From assembly GCA_004570955.1 (NCBI GenBank), contig SPPL01000010.1, forward strand, positions 1 to 64,000: a stretch of DNA of 64,000 nt. The letters are read 5' to 3'. A program made the position numbers and the translations under genes. Position 1 is the first letter of the stretch, and every line of letters starts with the position of its first letter. The DNA is from Jeotgalicoccus nanhaiensis. GTDB lineage: Bacteria > Bacillota > Bacilli > Staphylococcales > Salinicoccaceae. This document shows positions 1 through 7,335 of the stretch, in pieces. The notes beneath the pieces are model-generated. The model saw nothing but the letters and a program-made list of their open reading frames with translations, had not been told where the DNA came from and made no database searches.

Positions 1-74
1 AATCCACCTTCGCCATTTAAATAATCTGTTACGACTGTTAACTTAAATTCAAAACTATGTTTATTATTTTTCAT
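1..74 (-). CDS. IS3-family transposase OrfA, N-terminal fragment
   Basis: Only the first 24 or so codons are in the window, read leftward from ATG at 74. The peptide starts MKNNKHSFEFKL and continues into TDYLNGEGG. This is the usual opening of the helix-turn-helix OrfA protein of IS150/IS3-group transposases, which bind the element ends. An AAGGGGAG ribosome binding site lies just upstream (about 84-91). The rest of the gene and the catalytic OrfB would lie left of the window, so it cannot be said whether the element is intact. Assignment rests on a short stretch and is moderately sure. Confidence 0.6.
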   Translation of the reverse strand, partial: MKNNKHSFEFKLTVVTDYLNGEGG

Positions 75-108
75 ACAAAAACTCCCCTTAAGTTGAATAG
101 TAAGTACA
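1..108 (-). mobile_element. Right-hand tip of an IS3/IS150-type insertion sequence (partial)
   Basis: The transposase start is followed outward by a stretch that, read on the minus strand, begins TGTACTTACTATTC at 108. IS3-family ends typically begin with TG, so 108 is the likely element boundary. The terminal sequence forms a dyad with the flank: CTCCCCTTAAGTT at 82-94 mirrors AACTTAAGGGGAG at 108-120. The boundary is inferred, because the other end is not visible and no target duplication can be checked. Confidence 0.45.
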
Positions 109-120
109 ACTTAAGGGGAG
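82..120. repeat. 13-bp perfect inverted repeat at the IS boundary
   Basis: CTCCCCTTAAGTT (82-94) and AACTTAAGGGGAG (108-120) are exact reverse complements separated by 13 bases. One arm holds the ribosome binding site of the transposase; the other appears to lie in flanking DNA. It could block read-through transcription into the transposase by hiding its ribosome binding site in the messenger RNA. It could also be a trace of how the element inserted. Confidence 0.7.
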
Positions 121-184
121 CACGTCAGTATCCCCCGGCTTTTTTTATGTGTATAATGACGGTATCAATAGTGAAGGTGACGAG

Positions 185-1120
185 ATGAAAATAAAAATTA
201 TGATGCTTTTGACAGCAGTGCTGCTGCTGACAGGCTGTTCAAGTTTTAGAGAAATTGATATATCAGAAGATGGAGAAACAAGACGGATTACAACCGAGGA
301 TACGAATGAAATTGATATTCCGGCAAACCCTGAAAGCATTGTGCTGTTCCGTACAATTGATCCCGGCAATGCCGCTCTTTTAGGTTTTGATGTAAGCGGT
401 ATCAATGAAGGCTTGGAAAATAACGGCACTGTAGAAGATGCCTTCGGCACAGAAGTGACTTATCTTGAACCTGGAGATTTGGAGTCCCTTAAAGAAATTA
501 AACCGGATTTAATTGTTACATACTCGCCGGATGAATACTTTGAGGAATATCAGAAAATCGCTCCGTCGATCAGGATTACTTATTCGTCGGGGATTATGAG
601 TCCTTTCAGTCCGCGTGCATATTTGACGCAGCTGTATTATTTAGGGGTCATTTTAAATAAAGAAGACGAAGCGAACAAAATTGGTGATGAGTGGGAAGCT
701 GAGACAACGGTGCTGAAACGTGAATTGAATGAACAGGCCGATGATAAACAGGCACTTGTGGCTGTAGAACATGAAGACGGCTATCTTCTATATAATGAAT
801 ACATGAGCTACGGTACAGAAGCTGTTTACGATGTGCTCGGTTTTCAAATGGATGAGTCAGCGAAAAACGACTTGCAGGAAAATTTATTCGATGTAAAACA
901 GCCGGAAAATTTCAATGCATTTGAAACGGATTATATATTTGTGAACGTGGAAAATACAGCAGATGAAGCACTGCAGCAGCAGTTTTCTGAAGCGCTCGGC
1001 ATTCCGGCAGCGCACGTTATTTTATTAAACCGTGATGATTATATTACAAATGATTTAATATCTGTCAGAAAGCAGACAGAGTATATTGTTGATAAAGTAA
1101 ATGAGGCCGAAACGGATTAG
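185..1120 (+). CDS. Iron-siderophore-type substrate-binding lipoprotein
   Basis: A 311-residue lipoprotein. The signal peptide MKIKIMMLLTAVLLLTGCSS has a lipobox ending at Cys18, so the protein should be anchored to the outer face of the membrane. The remainder fits the FecB/FhuD-type periplasmic-binding fold (Peripla_BP_2), which delivers ferric siderophores or similar chelates to an ABC permease. No permease or ATPase gene is adjacent, so it would have to use a distant transporter. I chose ATG 185 because GAAGGTGA sits just upstream and the signal peptide starts there; an upstream in-frame ATG at 149 would give an unlikely N-terminus. No Fur box was seen upstream, so the substrate is uncertain. 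Confidence 0.75.
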   Translation: MKIKIMMLLTAVLLLTGCSSFREIDISEDGETRRITTEDTNEIDIPANPESIVLFRTIDPGNAALLGFDVSGINEGLENNGTVEDAFGTEVTYLEPGDLESLKEIKPDLIVTYSPDEYFEEYQKIAPSIRITYSSGIMSPFSPRAYLTQLYYLGVILNKEDEANKIGDEWEAETTVLKRELNEQADDKQALVAVEHEDGYLLYNEYMSYGTEAVYDVLGFQMDESAKNDLQENLFDVKQPENFNAFETDYIFVNVENTADEALQQQFSEALGIPAAHVILLNRDDYITNDLISVRKQTEYIVDKVNEAETD

Positions 1121-1175
1121 TTTTGAAGATTTTTAATTTGACCGAAAACAGGAAATACTTTACGGAGGGAATAAT

Positions 1176-2294
1176 ATGAAAAAAATTTTATCGGTATTAT
1201 TATTTTTGAACATATTTGGAGGTTCTGATGAAGAGCCGCTGGAAGCCCGCACTAAAGAATTTAACAGCATAAATAAAGAAGCGCTTTTTGAGAATCTGAG
1301 TCAGTATCTGGACAGTTCTTTTACTTTTGCTGCGACGGGAGATATTTTGATTCACGACTATTTATATGAAGATGTCGAGACACAGGACGGCTACGATTTT
1401 ACATCCCGTGTTGAGAGCGTTGCGCCTTATCTGCAGCAGCAGGATCTGGTGTTTATGAATCAGGAGACACCTATCGGCGGTGAAGAACTCGGTTTAAGCG
1501 GCTACCCGACGTTTAACGCGCCGGAAGAAGTTGCGGACCTGCTGAGTTACTTTGATGCGGATATTGTAAACTTTGCTAATAACCATACGCTTGACCGCAG
1601 CACTGACGGAGTACTCGCTACAGCTGAAAACTTAACTGAACGCGGCATTGATTATGTCGGTGCAAACATCAGTGAAGAAGATATGAACCGCGACAGGATT
1701 TTTAATGTAAACGGCATAGATGTCGGCTTCTTGGCCTATACATATGGAACAAACGGCATTCCTGTACCGGAAGGTCAGGAGTATTTAGTAAATATTATCG
1801 ATATGCCGAGAATTCTATCGGATATTGAAGCATTAAGAGAGAAGGTGGATGTGCTGATTGTCAGCTACCATCAGGGTGTGGAATACGATGAATTCCCGCG
1901 CGAAGAGCATGTGCCTGAATACCGCACGATGGCAGATGCAGGTGCTGATATTATTGTCGGATCGCACCCGCACACGTTGCAGCCTATTGAACATTATGAA
2001 AGAGAAGACGGATCAGAAGCAGTTATTGCATATTCAATGTCGAATTTCTTCAGTGCCCAGCAGTCATTAAATACACGGCTCGGCGGAATTTTGGAAGTGA
2101 GCGTTGAACAGTCGGGCGGCGAAACTGATGTTGGCGCGGTGCGCTTTATGCCGACTTATGTCGACAGCAATGAGTATGAAGATTTTTATCTTCATCCGCT
2201 GGCGGATATGGGGATGGATGATGTGTACGGTGATGTGGAAGAGCATATGACATCATACAGTGACCAGGTCGACATTGTACCGTACCTGGATTAA
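1176..2294 (+). CDS. CapA-family metallophosphoesterase-like protein
   Basis: A 372-residue protein of the CapA/PgsA family, related to calcineurin-like metallophosphoesterases and often linked to poly-gamma-glutamate or cell-surface functions. Metal-ligand motifs appear in order: ATGDILIHD near residue 53, NQETP, NNHTLD, and GSHPHTLQP in the C-terminal half. The N-terminus has a short hydrophobic run (MKKILSVLLFLNIF), suggesting membrane anchoring or export but without a clear lipobox. A ribosome binding site (ACGGAGGGAA) precedes ATG 1176. No capBC-like genes are nearby, so a role in polyglutamate synthesis is not supported here; a surface phosphoesterase is the safer reading. Confidence 0.8.
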   Translation: MKKILSVLLFLNIFGGSDEEPLEARTKEFNSINKEALFENLSQYLDSSFTFAATGDILIHDYLYEDVETQDGYDFTSRVESVAPYLQQQDLVFMNQETPIGGEELGLSGYPTFNAPEEVADLLSYFDADIVNFANNHTLDRSTDGVLATAENLTERGIDYVGANISEEDMNRDRIFNVNGIDVGFLAYTYGTNGIPVPEGQEYLVNIIDMPRILSDIEALREKVDVLIVSYHQGVEYDEFPREEHVPEYRTMADAGADIIVGSHPHTLQPIEHYEREDGSEAVIAYSMSNFFSAQQSLNTRLGGILEVSVEQSGGETDVGAVRFMPTYVDSNEYEDFYLHPLADMGMDDVYGDVEEHMTSYSDQVDIVPYLD

Positions 2295-2470
2295 TCATCG
2301 GGTTCTTCCTTTTTAATAATGGAAATAATCGATGCGGCACCGAGTACCAGCAGCAGGATAACTAAGGGAATGTTCCATGAAGGACTAAGAAAATCCTGTG
2401 CAAAGTAATAAATCATACCGAGTGCTATGACAATTAAAATAATATTTAAACCTTTGCTTATTTTAAACAT
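2291..2470 (-). CDS. Small two-segment membrane protein
   Basis: A 59-residue protein with two hydrophobic segments (ILIVIALGMIYYFA and IPLVILLLVLGAASII) and a charged C-terminal tail KKEEPDD. The start is ATG 2470, preceded by GAGGTGACCGTT; in-frame codons further upstream lack a ribosome binding site. Its stop codon overlaps the end of the capA-like gene on the other strand by four bases. I do not recognise the family and propose no function. Confidence 0.6.
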   Translation of the reverse strand: MFKISKGLNIILIVIALGMIYYFAQDFLSPSWNIPLVILLLVLGAASIISIIKKEEPDD

Positions 2471-2550
2471 AACGGTCACCTCTAAATGTTTGTTTTCTAT
2501 AATGTATAGTATCATAATGGTAACAGAAAAGATTTTGAGGAGAGATTTAA

Positions 2551-2856
2551 ATGAACTATTTGATGAGTATTCAGGTTTTGCCGTATCATCCGGGCGATGC
2601 TAAACTGTATTCGCATACGACAAGTGCAATCGAACTGATTGAAAGCAGCGGTTTAACGCATTTTGTTGGGCCGCAGGAAACGACAGTTGAAGGCAGCATC
2701 GACGAACTGTTTAACTTAGTTAAAAAGATAAATGCTCATTTATCAAACGAGGGCTGCGACCACGTTACAACTAATATAAAACTCGTGCAGTCTAAAGAAG
2801 AAAACAGCATTAAAGATATTTTAAAAGATTACTATGAATTTGAAGATGATGAATAA
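2551..2856 (+). CDS. Thiamine-binding protein, MTH1187/YqgV family
   Basis: A 101-residue protein of the Thiamine_BP (former DUF77, MTH1187/YqgV) family. These are small ferredoxin-like proteins that bind thiamine or a related ligand in the cytoplasm. Family hallmarks are the opening strand MSIQVLPYHPG, the conserved segment HFVGPQETTVEGS near residues 37-49 and the C-terminal HVTTNIKL strand. The gene stands alone between its own ribosome binding site (TTTTGAGGAGAG) and a strong terminator. No TPP riboswitch was seen in the short leader. Confidence 0.8.
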   Translation: MNYLMSIQVLPYHPGDAKLYSHTTSAIELIESSGLTHFVGPQETTVEGSIDELFNLVKKINAHLSNEGCDHVTTNIKLVQSKEENSIKDILKDYYEFEDDE

Positions 2857-2883
2857 GAAGAGCGAACGCGCTCTTCTTTTTTG
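2855..2883 (+). terminator. Rho-independent terminator after the thiamine-binding gene
   Basis: Ten-base stem AAGAAGAGCG / CGCTCTTCTT with a four-base loop, followed by a T tract. It starts at the stop codon of the preceding gene. Confidence 0.9.
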
Positions 2884-2922
2884 TTATAATTACGCTAAGA
2901 AAACATAAAGTAAGGTGATGTC

Positions 2923-3249
2923 ATGGGAGAGTGTCCGTATTGTAAACACCAATGGACATACAAGGAAAAACTGCTCGGCTATGCCCTGAAACCACGGACA
3001 CGCATTAAATGTCCAAAGTGCAAAGAATATCTTGAGCCGTCTACATTATCAATTATATACGATTATATCGCGATACTCAGTGTGGCGCTGTTTATCTTTA
3101 TCTTAATTCCGATTATGGGCTGGCCGATTGTGCCGTCTCTGTTAATCAGTTTTATAATGTTTCTGCTCTATTTACTCTTATTCCAGCCGCTGACCGTGCG
3201 TTTTAAACGATATGAGTACAATGTAAAAGATAAACCAAGGGGGAAATAA
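2923..3249 (+). CDS. CxxC-x20-CxxC zinc-ribbon membrane protein (TIGR04104 type)
   Basis: A 108-residue protein with an N-terminal zinc ribbon, Cys4-x2-Cys7 and about 23 residues later a second pair (KCPKCKEY), matching the cxxc_20_cxxc (TIGR04104) family of Bacillota. Two hydrophobic segments follow (IAILSVALFIFILIPIMGW and IVPSLLISFIMFLLYLLLF), then a basic tail. It is probably a membrane protein with a cytoplasmic metal-binding domain; its role is not known. A paralogue lies at 36079. The gene ends one base before the downstream alcohol dehydrogenase start, suggesting co-transcription. Confidence 0.8.
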   Translation: MGECPYCKHQWTYKEKLLGYALKPRTRIKCPKCKEYLEPSTLSIIYDYIAILSVALFIFILIPIMGWPIVPSLLISFIMFLLYLLLFQPLTVRFKRYEYNVKDKPRGK

Positions 3250-3250
3250 A

Positions 3251-4357
3251 ATGTTTACTTTTAATAATCCTGCAGAGGTGCACTTCGGTGCCGGTGTGCT
3301 GCAGACAATAGATACAGTATTAGAGAAATACAGCTACCAGTCGTACGTTGTAGCTGCATCAAACTCGCAGGTGAAAAACGGTATTGCTGAATTGCTCGAA
3401 TCACTCCTGCCGGGTCAAATTAAAGCGGTCATTTCCGATATCGAAGAAAATCCGACGGTCGGCAACGTAGATGATATTATCAATGCTGCTAACGAACACG
3501 GTGCTGAAGCGCTGATTGCAGCAGGCGGAGGTTCAACGATGGACGCCGTGAAAGCAGCAGCTGCAGCAATTGTTAAAAACGTGGATGCAAGAACAATTAT
3601 CCAGGATAGAAATATCACTGAGGCACTGCCGGTGATTGCACTGCCGTCAACGAGCGGTTCAGCGTCAGAAGTGACACCGTTCAGCGTAATCAGCGATAAA
3701 GAAAAAGGTATCAAGACATCTATCAGCGGCAAAGTGCTGTATCCTAAAGTTGCGCTCGTAGACCCGGAGCTTACATATACGTGTCCGCCGTCTGTCACGG
3801 CAATTTCAGGTATTGATGTTATCTGCCATGCGCTCGATTCAATCGGTGCGGTAAACAATAATCCGATTTCCGACGGACTCGCAGTTACTGCGCTGAGACT
3901 TGCCTTTGATAATCTCGAGACCGCCTGGCGCGAGGGAGCAAATGCCGAAGCACGGTCCAATATGGCGCTTGCGAGCACTACTGCGGGTATTGGTTTCAGC
4001 CAGACTGCAACGAGCGGTTCCCATGCGATGAGCTACTATTTAACTTCGGAGTTCGGCATTCCGCATGCTGAAGCGTGCGCTTTCAGCCTCGATCAGTGGA
4101 TTCTGCACAATGCAAAAGCCGATTCCAGAATTGATAAAATAAGCATTCAGCTGGGCTTTAAAAATACTGAAGAATTATCCGATGAATTAAATGCATTGAA
4201 GGAACGCCTGGGTCTTCGCATGACGTTTGAAGAACTTGGTATCGACCGTAAACATATTCCGGAAATTGCCCGCCAGACGATGGCAGCAGGGAACTATAAA
4301 AATAATCTGGCTCAATTATCTGAAGATGAAATTATTAAGATGCTCGAAAGAAAGTAA
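3251..4357 (+). CDS. Iron-containing alcohol dehydrogenase
   Basis: A 368-residue NAD(P)-dependent alcohol dehydrogenase of the iron-containing (Fe-ADH) family, interconverting an alcohol and its aldehyde or ketone. It opens with the typical FNNPAEVHFGAG segment. GGGSTMDAVK marks the nucleotide-binding region, and the metal ligands are in GIDVICHALDS and SGSHAMSYYL...GIPHAEA. Length is normal for the family. It begins one base after the zinc-ribbon gene with a GGGGG ribosome binding site inside that gene's end. The substrate cannot be told; butanol-dehydrogenase-like or glycerol-dehydrogenase-like names would be guesses. A second member is at 39215. Confidence 0.85.
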   Translation: MFTFNNPAEVHFGAGVLQTIDTVLEKYSYQSYVVAASNSQVKNGIAELLESLLPGQIKAVISDIEENPTVGNVDDIINAANEHGAEALIAAGGGSTMDAVKAAAAAIVKNVDARTIIQDRNITEALPVIALPSTSGSASEVTPFSVISDKEKGIKTSISGKVLYPKVALVDPELTYTCPPSVTAISGIDVICHALDSIGAVNNNPISDGLAVTALRLAFDNLETAWREGANAEARSNMALASTTAGIGFSQTATSGSHAMSYYLTSEFGIPHAEACAFSLDQWILHNAKADSRIDKISIQLGFKNTEELSDELNALKERLGLRMTFEELGIDRKHIPEIARQTMAAGNYKNNLAQLSEDEIIKMLERK

Positions 4358-4375
4358 GCATCCGGAGGTTTTATT

Positions 4376-4795
4376 ATGACGAAAAAATATATAAGAGTTG
4401 TTGGTGCAGTAATAGAAGATGAAAATAACTCTATCTTATGTGCACAGCGGCCTGAAGGAAAAAACTTAGCTTTTAAATGGGAATTTCCCGGCGGGAAAAT
4501 CGAGGACGGGGAAACACCGGCAGATGCATTAAAACGCGAACTGGTCGAAGAAATGACACTCGATATCAGTATTGGGGAAAAGATTACGACGACAGTATAT
4601 GAATACGATTTTGGCATTGTCGAACTGACGACATACTATGCCAAAATACTTGCAGGGAAAATCCGTCTGCTGGAACATGTTCAGATGAAATGGGTAAATC
4701 CTTTGGAAATTGAAAAGCTGGACTGGGCGCCTGCAGATATTCCTGCAATTGAGATTATAAAACAAAAAAGTGGGAATAGAGTAGGAAAGTGTTAA
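4376..4795 (+). CDS. Nudix hydrolase, MutT-like (8-oxo-dGTPase type)
   Basis: A 139-residue Nudix protein. The Nudix box runs from about residue 39 (GGKIEDGETPADALKREL, then VEEM). The catalytic REx2EE glutamates are present, but the consensus Gly after EE is Thr (EEMTL). The opening strand, RVVGAVIEDENNSILCAQRP, and the FKWEFPGGK segment are typical of MutT/NudG enzymes that remove oxidised nucleotides or hydrolyse modified dCTP. It follows the dehydrogenase by 18 bases with a CCGGAGG ribosome binding site and is probably in the same transcript. The exact substrate is open. Confidence 0.85.
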   Translation: MTKKYIRVVGAVIEDENNSILCAQRPEGKNLAFKWEFPGGKIEDGETPADALKRELVEEMTLDISIGEKITTTVYEYDFGIVELTTYYAKILAGKIRLLEHVQMKWVNPLEIEKLDWAPADIPAIEIIKQKSGNRVGKC

Positions 4796-4811
4796 TTAAG
4801 GGGGGATTGCT

Positions 4812-4982
4812 ATGGAACTTATTAAGAGTTTATTAGGCGTGTTATTTAAAGCTTTTGTAATCTTATTTGCGTTAACTGCTGTGGCAGCAGTTGTACTGGC
4901 ATTTATACTTAAAAAAGATGTAGACGAAATCCGCGAGTTTACAGAGAATATTAAACACGATTTATACCGCGGCAAAGAGTAA
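4812..4982 (+). CDS. Small single-pass membrane protein, 56 residues
   Basis: A short gene encoding 56 residues starting MELIKSLLGV, with one hydrophobic helix (about residues 11-33) and a charged tail ending LYRGKE. A strong AAGGGGGGATT ribosome binding site precedes the ATG, and a terminator follows the stop at once, so the frame is credible despite its size. The tail, rich in Lys, Asp and Glu, resembles YtxH-like or DUF948-like small stress proteins, but I cannot assign a family. It is probably the last gene of the transcript beginning near 2923. Confidence 0.65.
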   Translation: MELIKSLLGVLFKAFVILFALTAVAAVVLAFILKKDVDEIREFTENIKHDLYRGKE

Positions 4983-4986
4983 ATGT

Positions 4987-5027
4987 TAAAAAAATCTCCT
5001 GAGAAGAGTTTCTCAGGAGATTTTTTA
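4987..5027. terminator. Bidirectional terminator
   Basis: Long stem AAAATCTCCTGAGAA / TTCTCAGGAGATTTT with T runs on both sides. It serves the small membrane-protein gene on the left and the zinc lipoprotein gene converging from the right. Confidence 0.9.
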
Positions 5028-5960
5028 TTTGCTGTTGAGTGCTTTATCGAGTGTTTCGATATTTTTTTTCATCATCGACTGGTATGTCGCATCGGAAGGG
5101 TCTTCAGATGTCAGTGACTCTAAATTGTTAAAATAGAGCGGTTCTGTATTTGTCTCACTGCGGATGACATCTGTGACGCTCGATACCACGTTCGGTTCGT
5201 AAAGGATATAGGGGATATTCTCAGCTTTGATGTTCTCAATAATTTCAGCAAGTTCCTGCTGTGACGGCTCTTGATTATTAAGACCACTGATACCGACCTG
5301 ATGAAAACCGTACTGATGGGCGAGATAGCCGATTGATTCATGCGAAATATAAACGTCTGTATTAACAGGGTTTTCTGTAATTGCTGTCAGTTCCTGATCT
5401 ATTTCTTCGATATCATTTTTCAGAACTTCAAAGTTCTCCTCATACATATCTGCGGATTCAGGATTATGTTCAGCCAAGGCAATCTTTACAGCTTCCGCCA
5501 TTTCTGCTGCGAGTTTCGGACTGAGCCAGAGGTGAGGGTCCAGACTGCCATGACTGTGGTCATGCGAGTCTTCTTCATGATCGTGTTCATGCTCATGGTG
5601 GCTTTCAAGGAAAGCTTCTGTGTCAATATCAGCTGCTGCCTCAATGATTTCGGTATCGCCGCTGATCGTTTCTGCGATACTCGCTGCGACCGGATCGAGA
5701 TCATTTGATGTTGTTATAAATAAATCGCCATCGGAATAGGACATCATATCTTTTTGTGTCGGTTCATATGAATGCATATCGGCGCCCGGCGGGTAGATGG
5801 ATTTTACGTTTACGGTGTCGCCTGCAATCTGCTCGACGAAGCTCGTCAGCGGAAATACTGTTGTATATATAGTTAATTCGCCATCTTCTTCATTCGTCTG
5901 GTCATTGCTGCAGGCGGCAAGTATTAATAATAAAAGTAAAGCAGGAAATAATTTCTTCAT
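5025..5960 (-). CDS. adcA: Zinc ABC transporter substrate-binding lipoprotein (AdcA/ZnuA type)
   Basis: A 311-residue lipoprotein (MKKLFPALLLLLILAACS, lipobox Cys17) of the cluster A-1 metal-binding family. A histidine-rich loop near residues 121-138 (HHEHEHDHEE then DSHDHSHG) is the mark of zinc-specific ZnuA/AdcA proteins, as opposed to manganese MntC types. The start is ATG 5960, because AGAGG lies upstream and the signal peptide begins there. It carries only the ZnuA domain; staphylococcal AdcA also has a ZinT domain, which is absent. No permease or ATPase is adjacent. A near-perfect Zur box overlaps the upstream region, supporting zinc repression. Confidence 0.88.
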   Translation of the reverse strand: MKKLFPALLLLLILAACSNDQTNEEDGELTIYTTVFPLTSFVEQIAGDTVNVKSIYPPGADMHSYEPTQKDMMSYSDGDLFITTSNDLDPVAASIAETISGDTEIIEAAADIDTEAFLESHHEHEHDHEEDSHDHSHGSLDPHLWLSPKLAAEMAEAVKIALAEHNPESADMYEENFEVLKNDIEEIDQELTAITENPVNTDVYISHESIGYLAHQYGFHQVGISGLNNQEPSQQELAEIIENIKAENIPYILYEPNVVSSVTDVIRSETNTEPLYFNNLESLTSEDPSDATYQSMMKKNIETLDKALNSK

Positions 5961-5974
5961 AGGAAAACCTCTTT

Positions 5975-5995
5975 TTATCGTAATCATTACGATTT
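5975..5995 (-). promoter_or_regulatory. Zur box upstream of the zinc lipoprotein gene
   Basis: The 21-base site contains the perfect palindrome TCGTAATCATTACGA (5978-5992). It matches the Bacillus/Staphylococcus Zur consensus at 19 of 21 positions. It lies 15 bases before the ATG, well placed for repression when zinc is plentiful. Confidence 0.85.
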
Positions 5996-6052
5996 AAAAT
6001 TATATAGGAATATAAGAAGATATGCAACTGTATATTTTAGAATAAGAAAGAC

Positions 6053-6081
6053 TTGAAATTTTTCCGGTCTGCTAGTAAAAT
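6053..6081 (+). promoter_or_regulatory. Sigma-A promoter of rpmG
   Basis: TTGAAA (6053-6058), a 17-base spacer, then TAAAAT (6076-6081). This leaves a leader of roughly 115 bases before the rpmG start, which contains the palindrome at 6132-6149. Confidence 0.65.
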
Positions 6082-6131
6082 AGATAAGGTGATTTACAAA
6101 AGTATATACCAATCATCTATGTGCGTGGATG

Positions 6132-6149
6132 ATCAACTGGCCAGTTGAT
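6132..6149. promoter_or_regulatory. 18-bp perfect palindrome in the rpmG leader
   Basis: ATCAACTGGCCAGTTGAT reads the same on both strands. It lies between the promoter and the start codon of rpmG, about 50 bases before the ribosome binding site. It could be a protein-binding operator. As RNA it would need a loop taken from its centre, so a DNA site looks likelier. No known regulator consensus is recognised. Confidence 0.5.
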
Positions 6150-6202
6150 TCGAGTATATTATCATTTAATATCGATTTAACTTAATGAAGGAGGCGACAG
6201 AA

Positions 6203-6352
6203 ATGAGAGTAATCGTTACATTAGCTTGTACAGAATGCGGAGACCGCAACTACAGCACTAAGAAAAACAAAAGAAACAATCCAGAGCGTATCGAAATGAT
6301 GAAATTCTGCCCTAGATTGAACAAGTACACACTTCACCGTGAAACTAAATAA
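6203..6352 (+). CDS. rpmG: 50S ribosomal protein L33
   Basis: A 49-residue protein starting [17 protein letters not shown] and ending HRETK, diagnostic for bacterial L33 of the large ribosomal subunit. The first CxxC pair (Cys9, Cys12) is present, but the second has only one cysteine (KFCPRLNKY), so zinc binding is probably incomplete or absent. Staphylococci carry several L33 copies of this kind. A strong GAAGGAGGCGA ribosome binding site precedes ATG 6203, and a terminator follows, so it is a single-gene transcript. Confidence 0.95.
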   Translation: MRVIVTLACTECGDRNYSTKKNKRNNPERIEMMKFCPRLNKYTLHRETK

Positions 6353-6360
6353 TTTCTTAT

Positions 6361-6393
6361 AGCTATCATCTTTGGATGATAGCTTTTTTTTAT
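6361..6393 (+). terminator. Terminator after rpmG
   Basis: Stem AGCTATCATC / GATGATAGCT (6361-6370 with 6375-6384), four-base loop, then a run of T. Confidence 0.92.
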
Positions 6394-6460
6394 ATTTGTT
6401 TTAAATATGGTACAATTATCGATGGGTAATTAACCAGAAAAAGTAAGGGGAGTGCTTTTA

Positions 6461-7333
6461 ATGACAGTAATTATGGACGGAAAAAAAGTAGCAGCACACT
6501 TATCTGAGGAAATTAAACAGGCACTGGAAGTTTCTGAAGAACACGGTATTAAACCTAAAGTTGCATTTGTCAGAATCGGAGACTTATCAGATTCAATTTC
6601 CTATGAGAATGCTGCGGTAAAACGTTTTGAGAAACTTGGGATGGAAACAGCCCAGTACCATTTTCCGGAAGATGTTTCGACAAAAGTATTTTTAACTAAA
6701 TTCAGAGAAATAAATGAAGACTACGCAATTCACGGTATTCTGCTGCTGCAGCCGCTGCCAAAACATATTCCTATGAAACGCGTTGCTGAAATTATGAACT
6801 CGTTTAAAGATATCGACGGTATGAAAGCATCAAATCTCGGCAAAGTACTGACAAACGATCCGGATCGCCTGGAACCGTGTACACCAGCAGCAGTTATGAA
6901 TATGCTCGATTATTATGAAGTTGATTTAAAAGGCAAGAACGTTACAGTTGTTGGTGCAAGCGCAGTGGTCGGAAAACCTTTATCATTATTAATGATGAAC
7001 AGGGAAGCAACGGTAACAACCTGCAACCTTTACACTGACAATCTTGTTGAAAAATGTAAAAATGCTGATGTGATTGTCAGCGCGGCCGGTGCAATTAACC
7101 TGATTGATGAGGAGCACGTTAAAGACGGCGCCATCGTTATCGATGTCGGTATTAACTTTACAGAAGATGGCAAGATGGTCGGAGATGTAAACTATGAAGC
7201 TGTAAAAGACAAAGCCTCATTCATTACACCGGTACCGGGGGGAATTGGTGCCATTACAACGACAGTCCTCGCATATCATCTTGTGAAAGCAACAGAACAT
7301 CAGAAAGAGCCGGTATTATTCTTAGAAAAATAA
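6461..7333 (+). CDS. folD: FolD-like methylene-tetrahydrofolate dehydrogenase/cyclohydrolase, non-canonical subfamily
   Basis: A 290-residue protein with both FolD domains: N-terminal catalytic and C-terminal Rossmann (GASAVVGKPLS, later TPVPGGIGAITT). It should interconvert methylene-, methenyl- and formyl-tetrahydrofolate. The catalytic region departs from standard FolD. The usual SYVxxK is SYENAAVKR, which moves the lysine two places, and the usual VQxPLP is LLQPLP. The aspartate of KDIDG is kept. This pattern matches a FolD-like subfamily I associate with clostridia (DLSYERGxxKR, RPLP). ATG 6461 is chosen because AAGGGGAG lies nine bases upstream. Activity of both half reactions is likely but not certain. 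Confidence 0.8.
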   Translation: MTVIMDGKKVAAHLSEEIKQALEVSEEHGIKPKVAFVRIGDLSDSISYENAAVKRFEKLGMETAQYHFPEDVSTKVFLTKFREINEDYAIHGILLLQPLPKHIPMKRVAEIMNSFKDIDGMKASNLGKVLTNDPDRLEPCTPAAVMNMLDYYEVDLKGKNVTVVGASAVVGKPLSLLMMNREATVTTCNLYTDNLVEKCKNADVIVSAAGAINLIDEEHVKDGAIVIDVGINFTEDGKMVGDVNYEAVKDKASFITPVPGGIGAITTTVLAYHLVKATEHQKEPVLFLEK

Positions 7334-7335
7334 GA

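Noticed and set aside
3415-3978. 187-residue open frame antisense to the alcohol dehydrogenase gene
   Set aside because: It mirrors the codon pattern of a clear Fe-ADH gene and has no ribosome binding site or recognisable domain.
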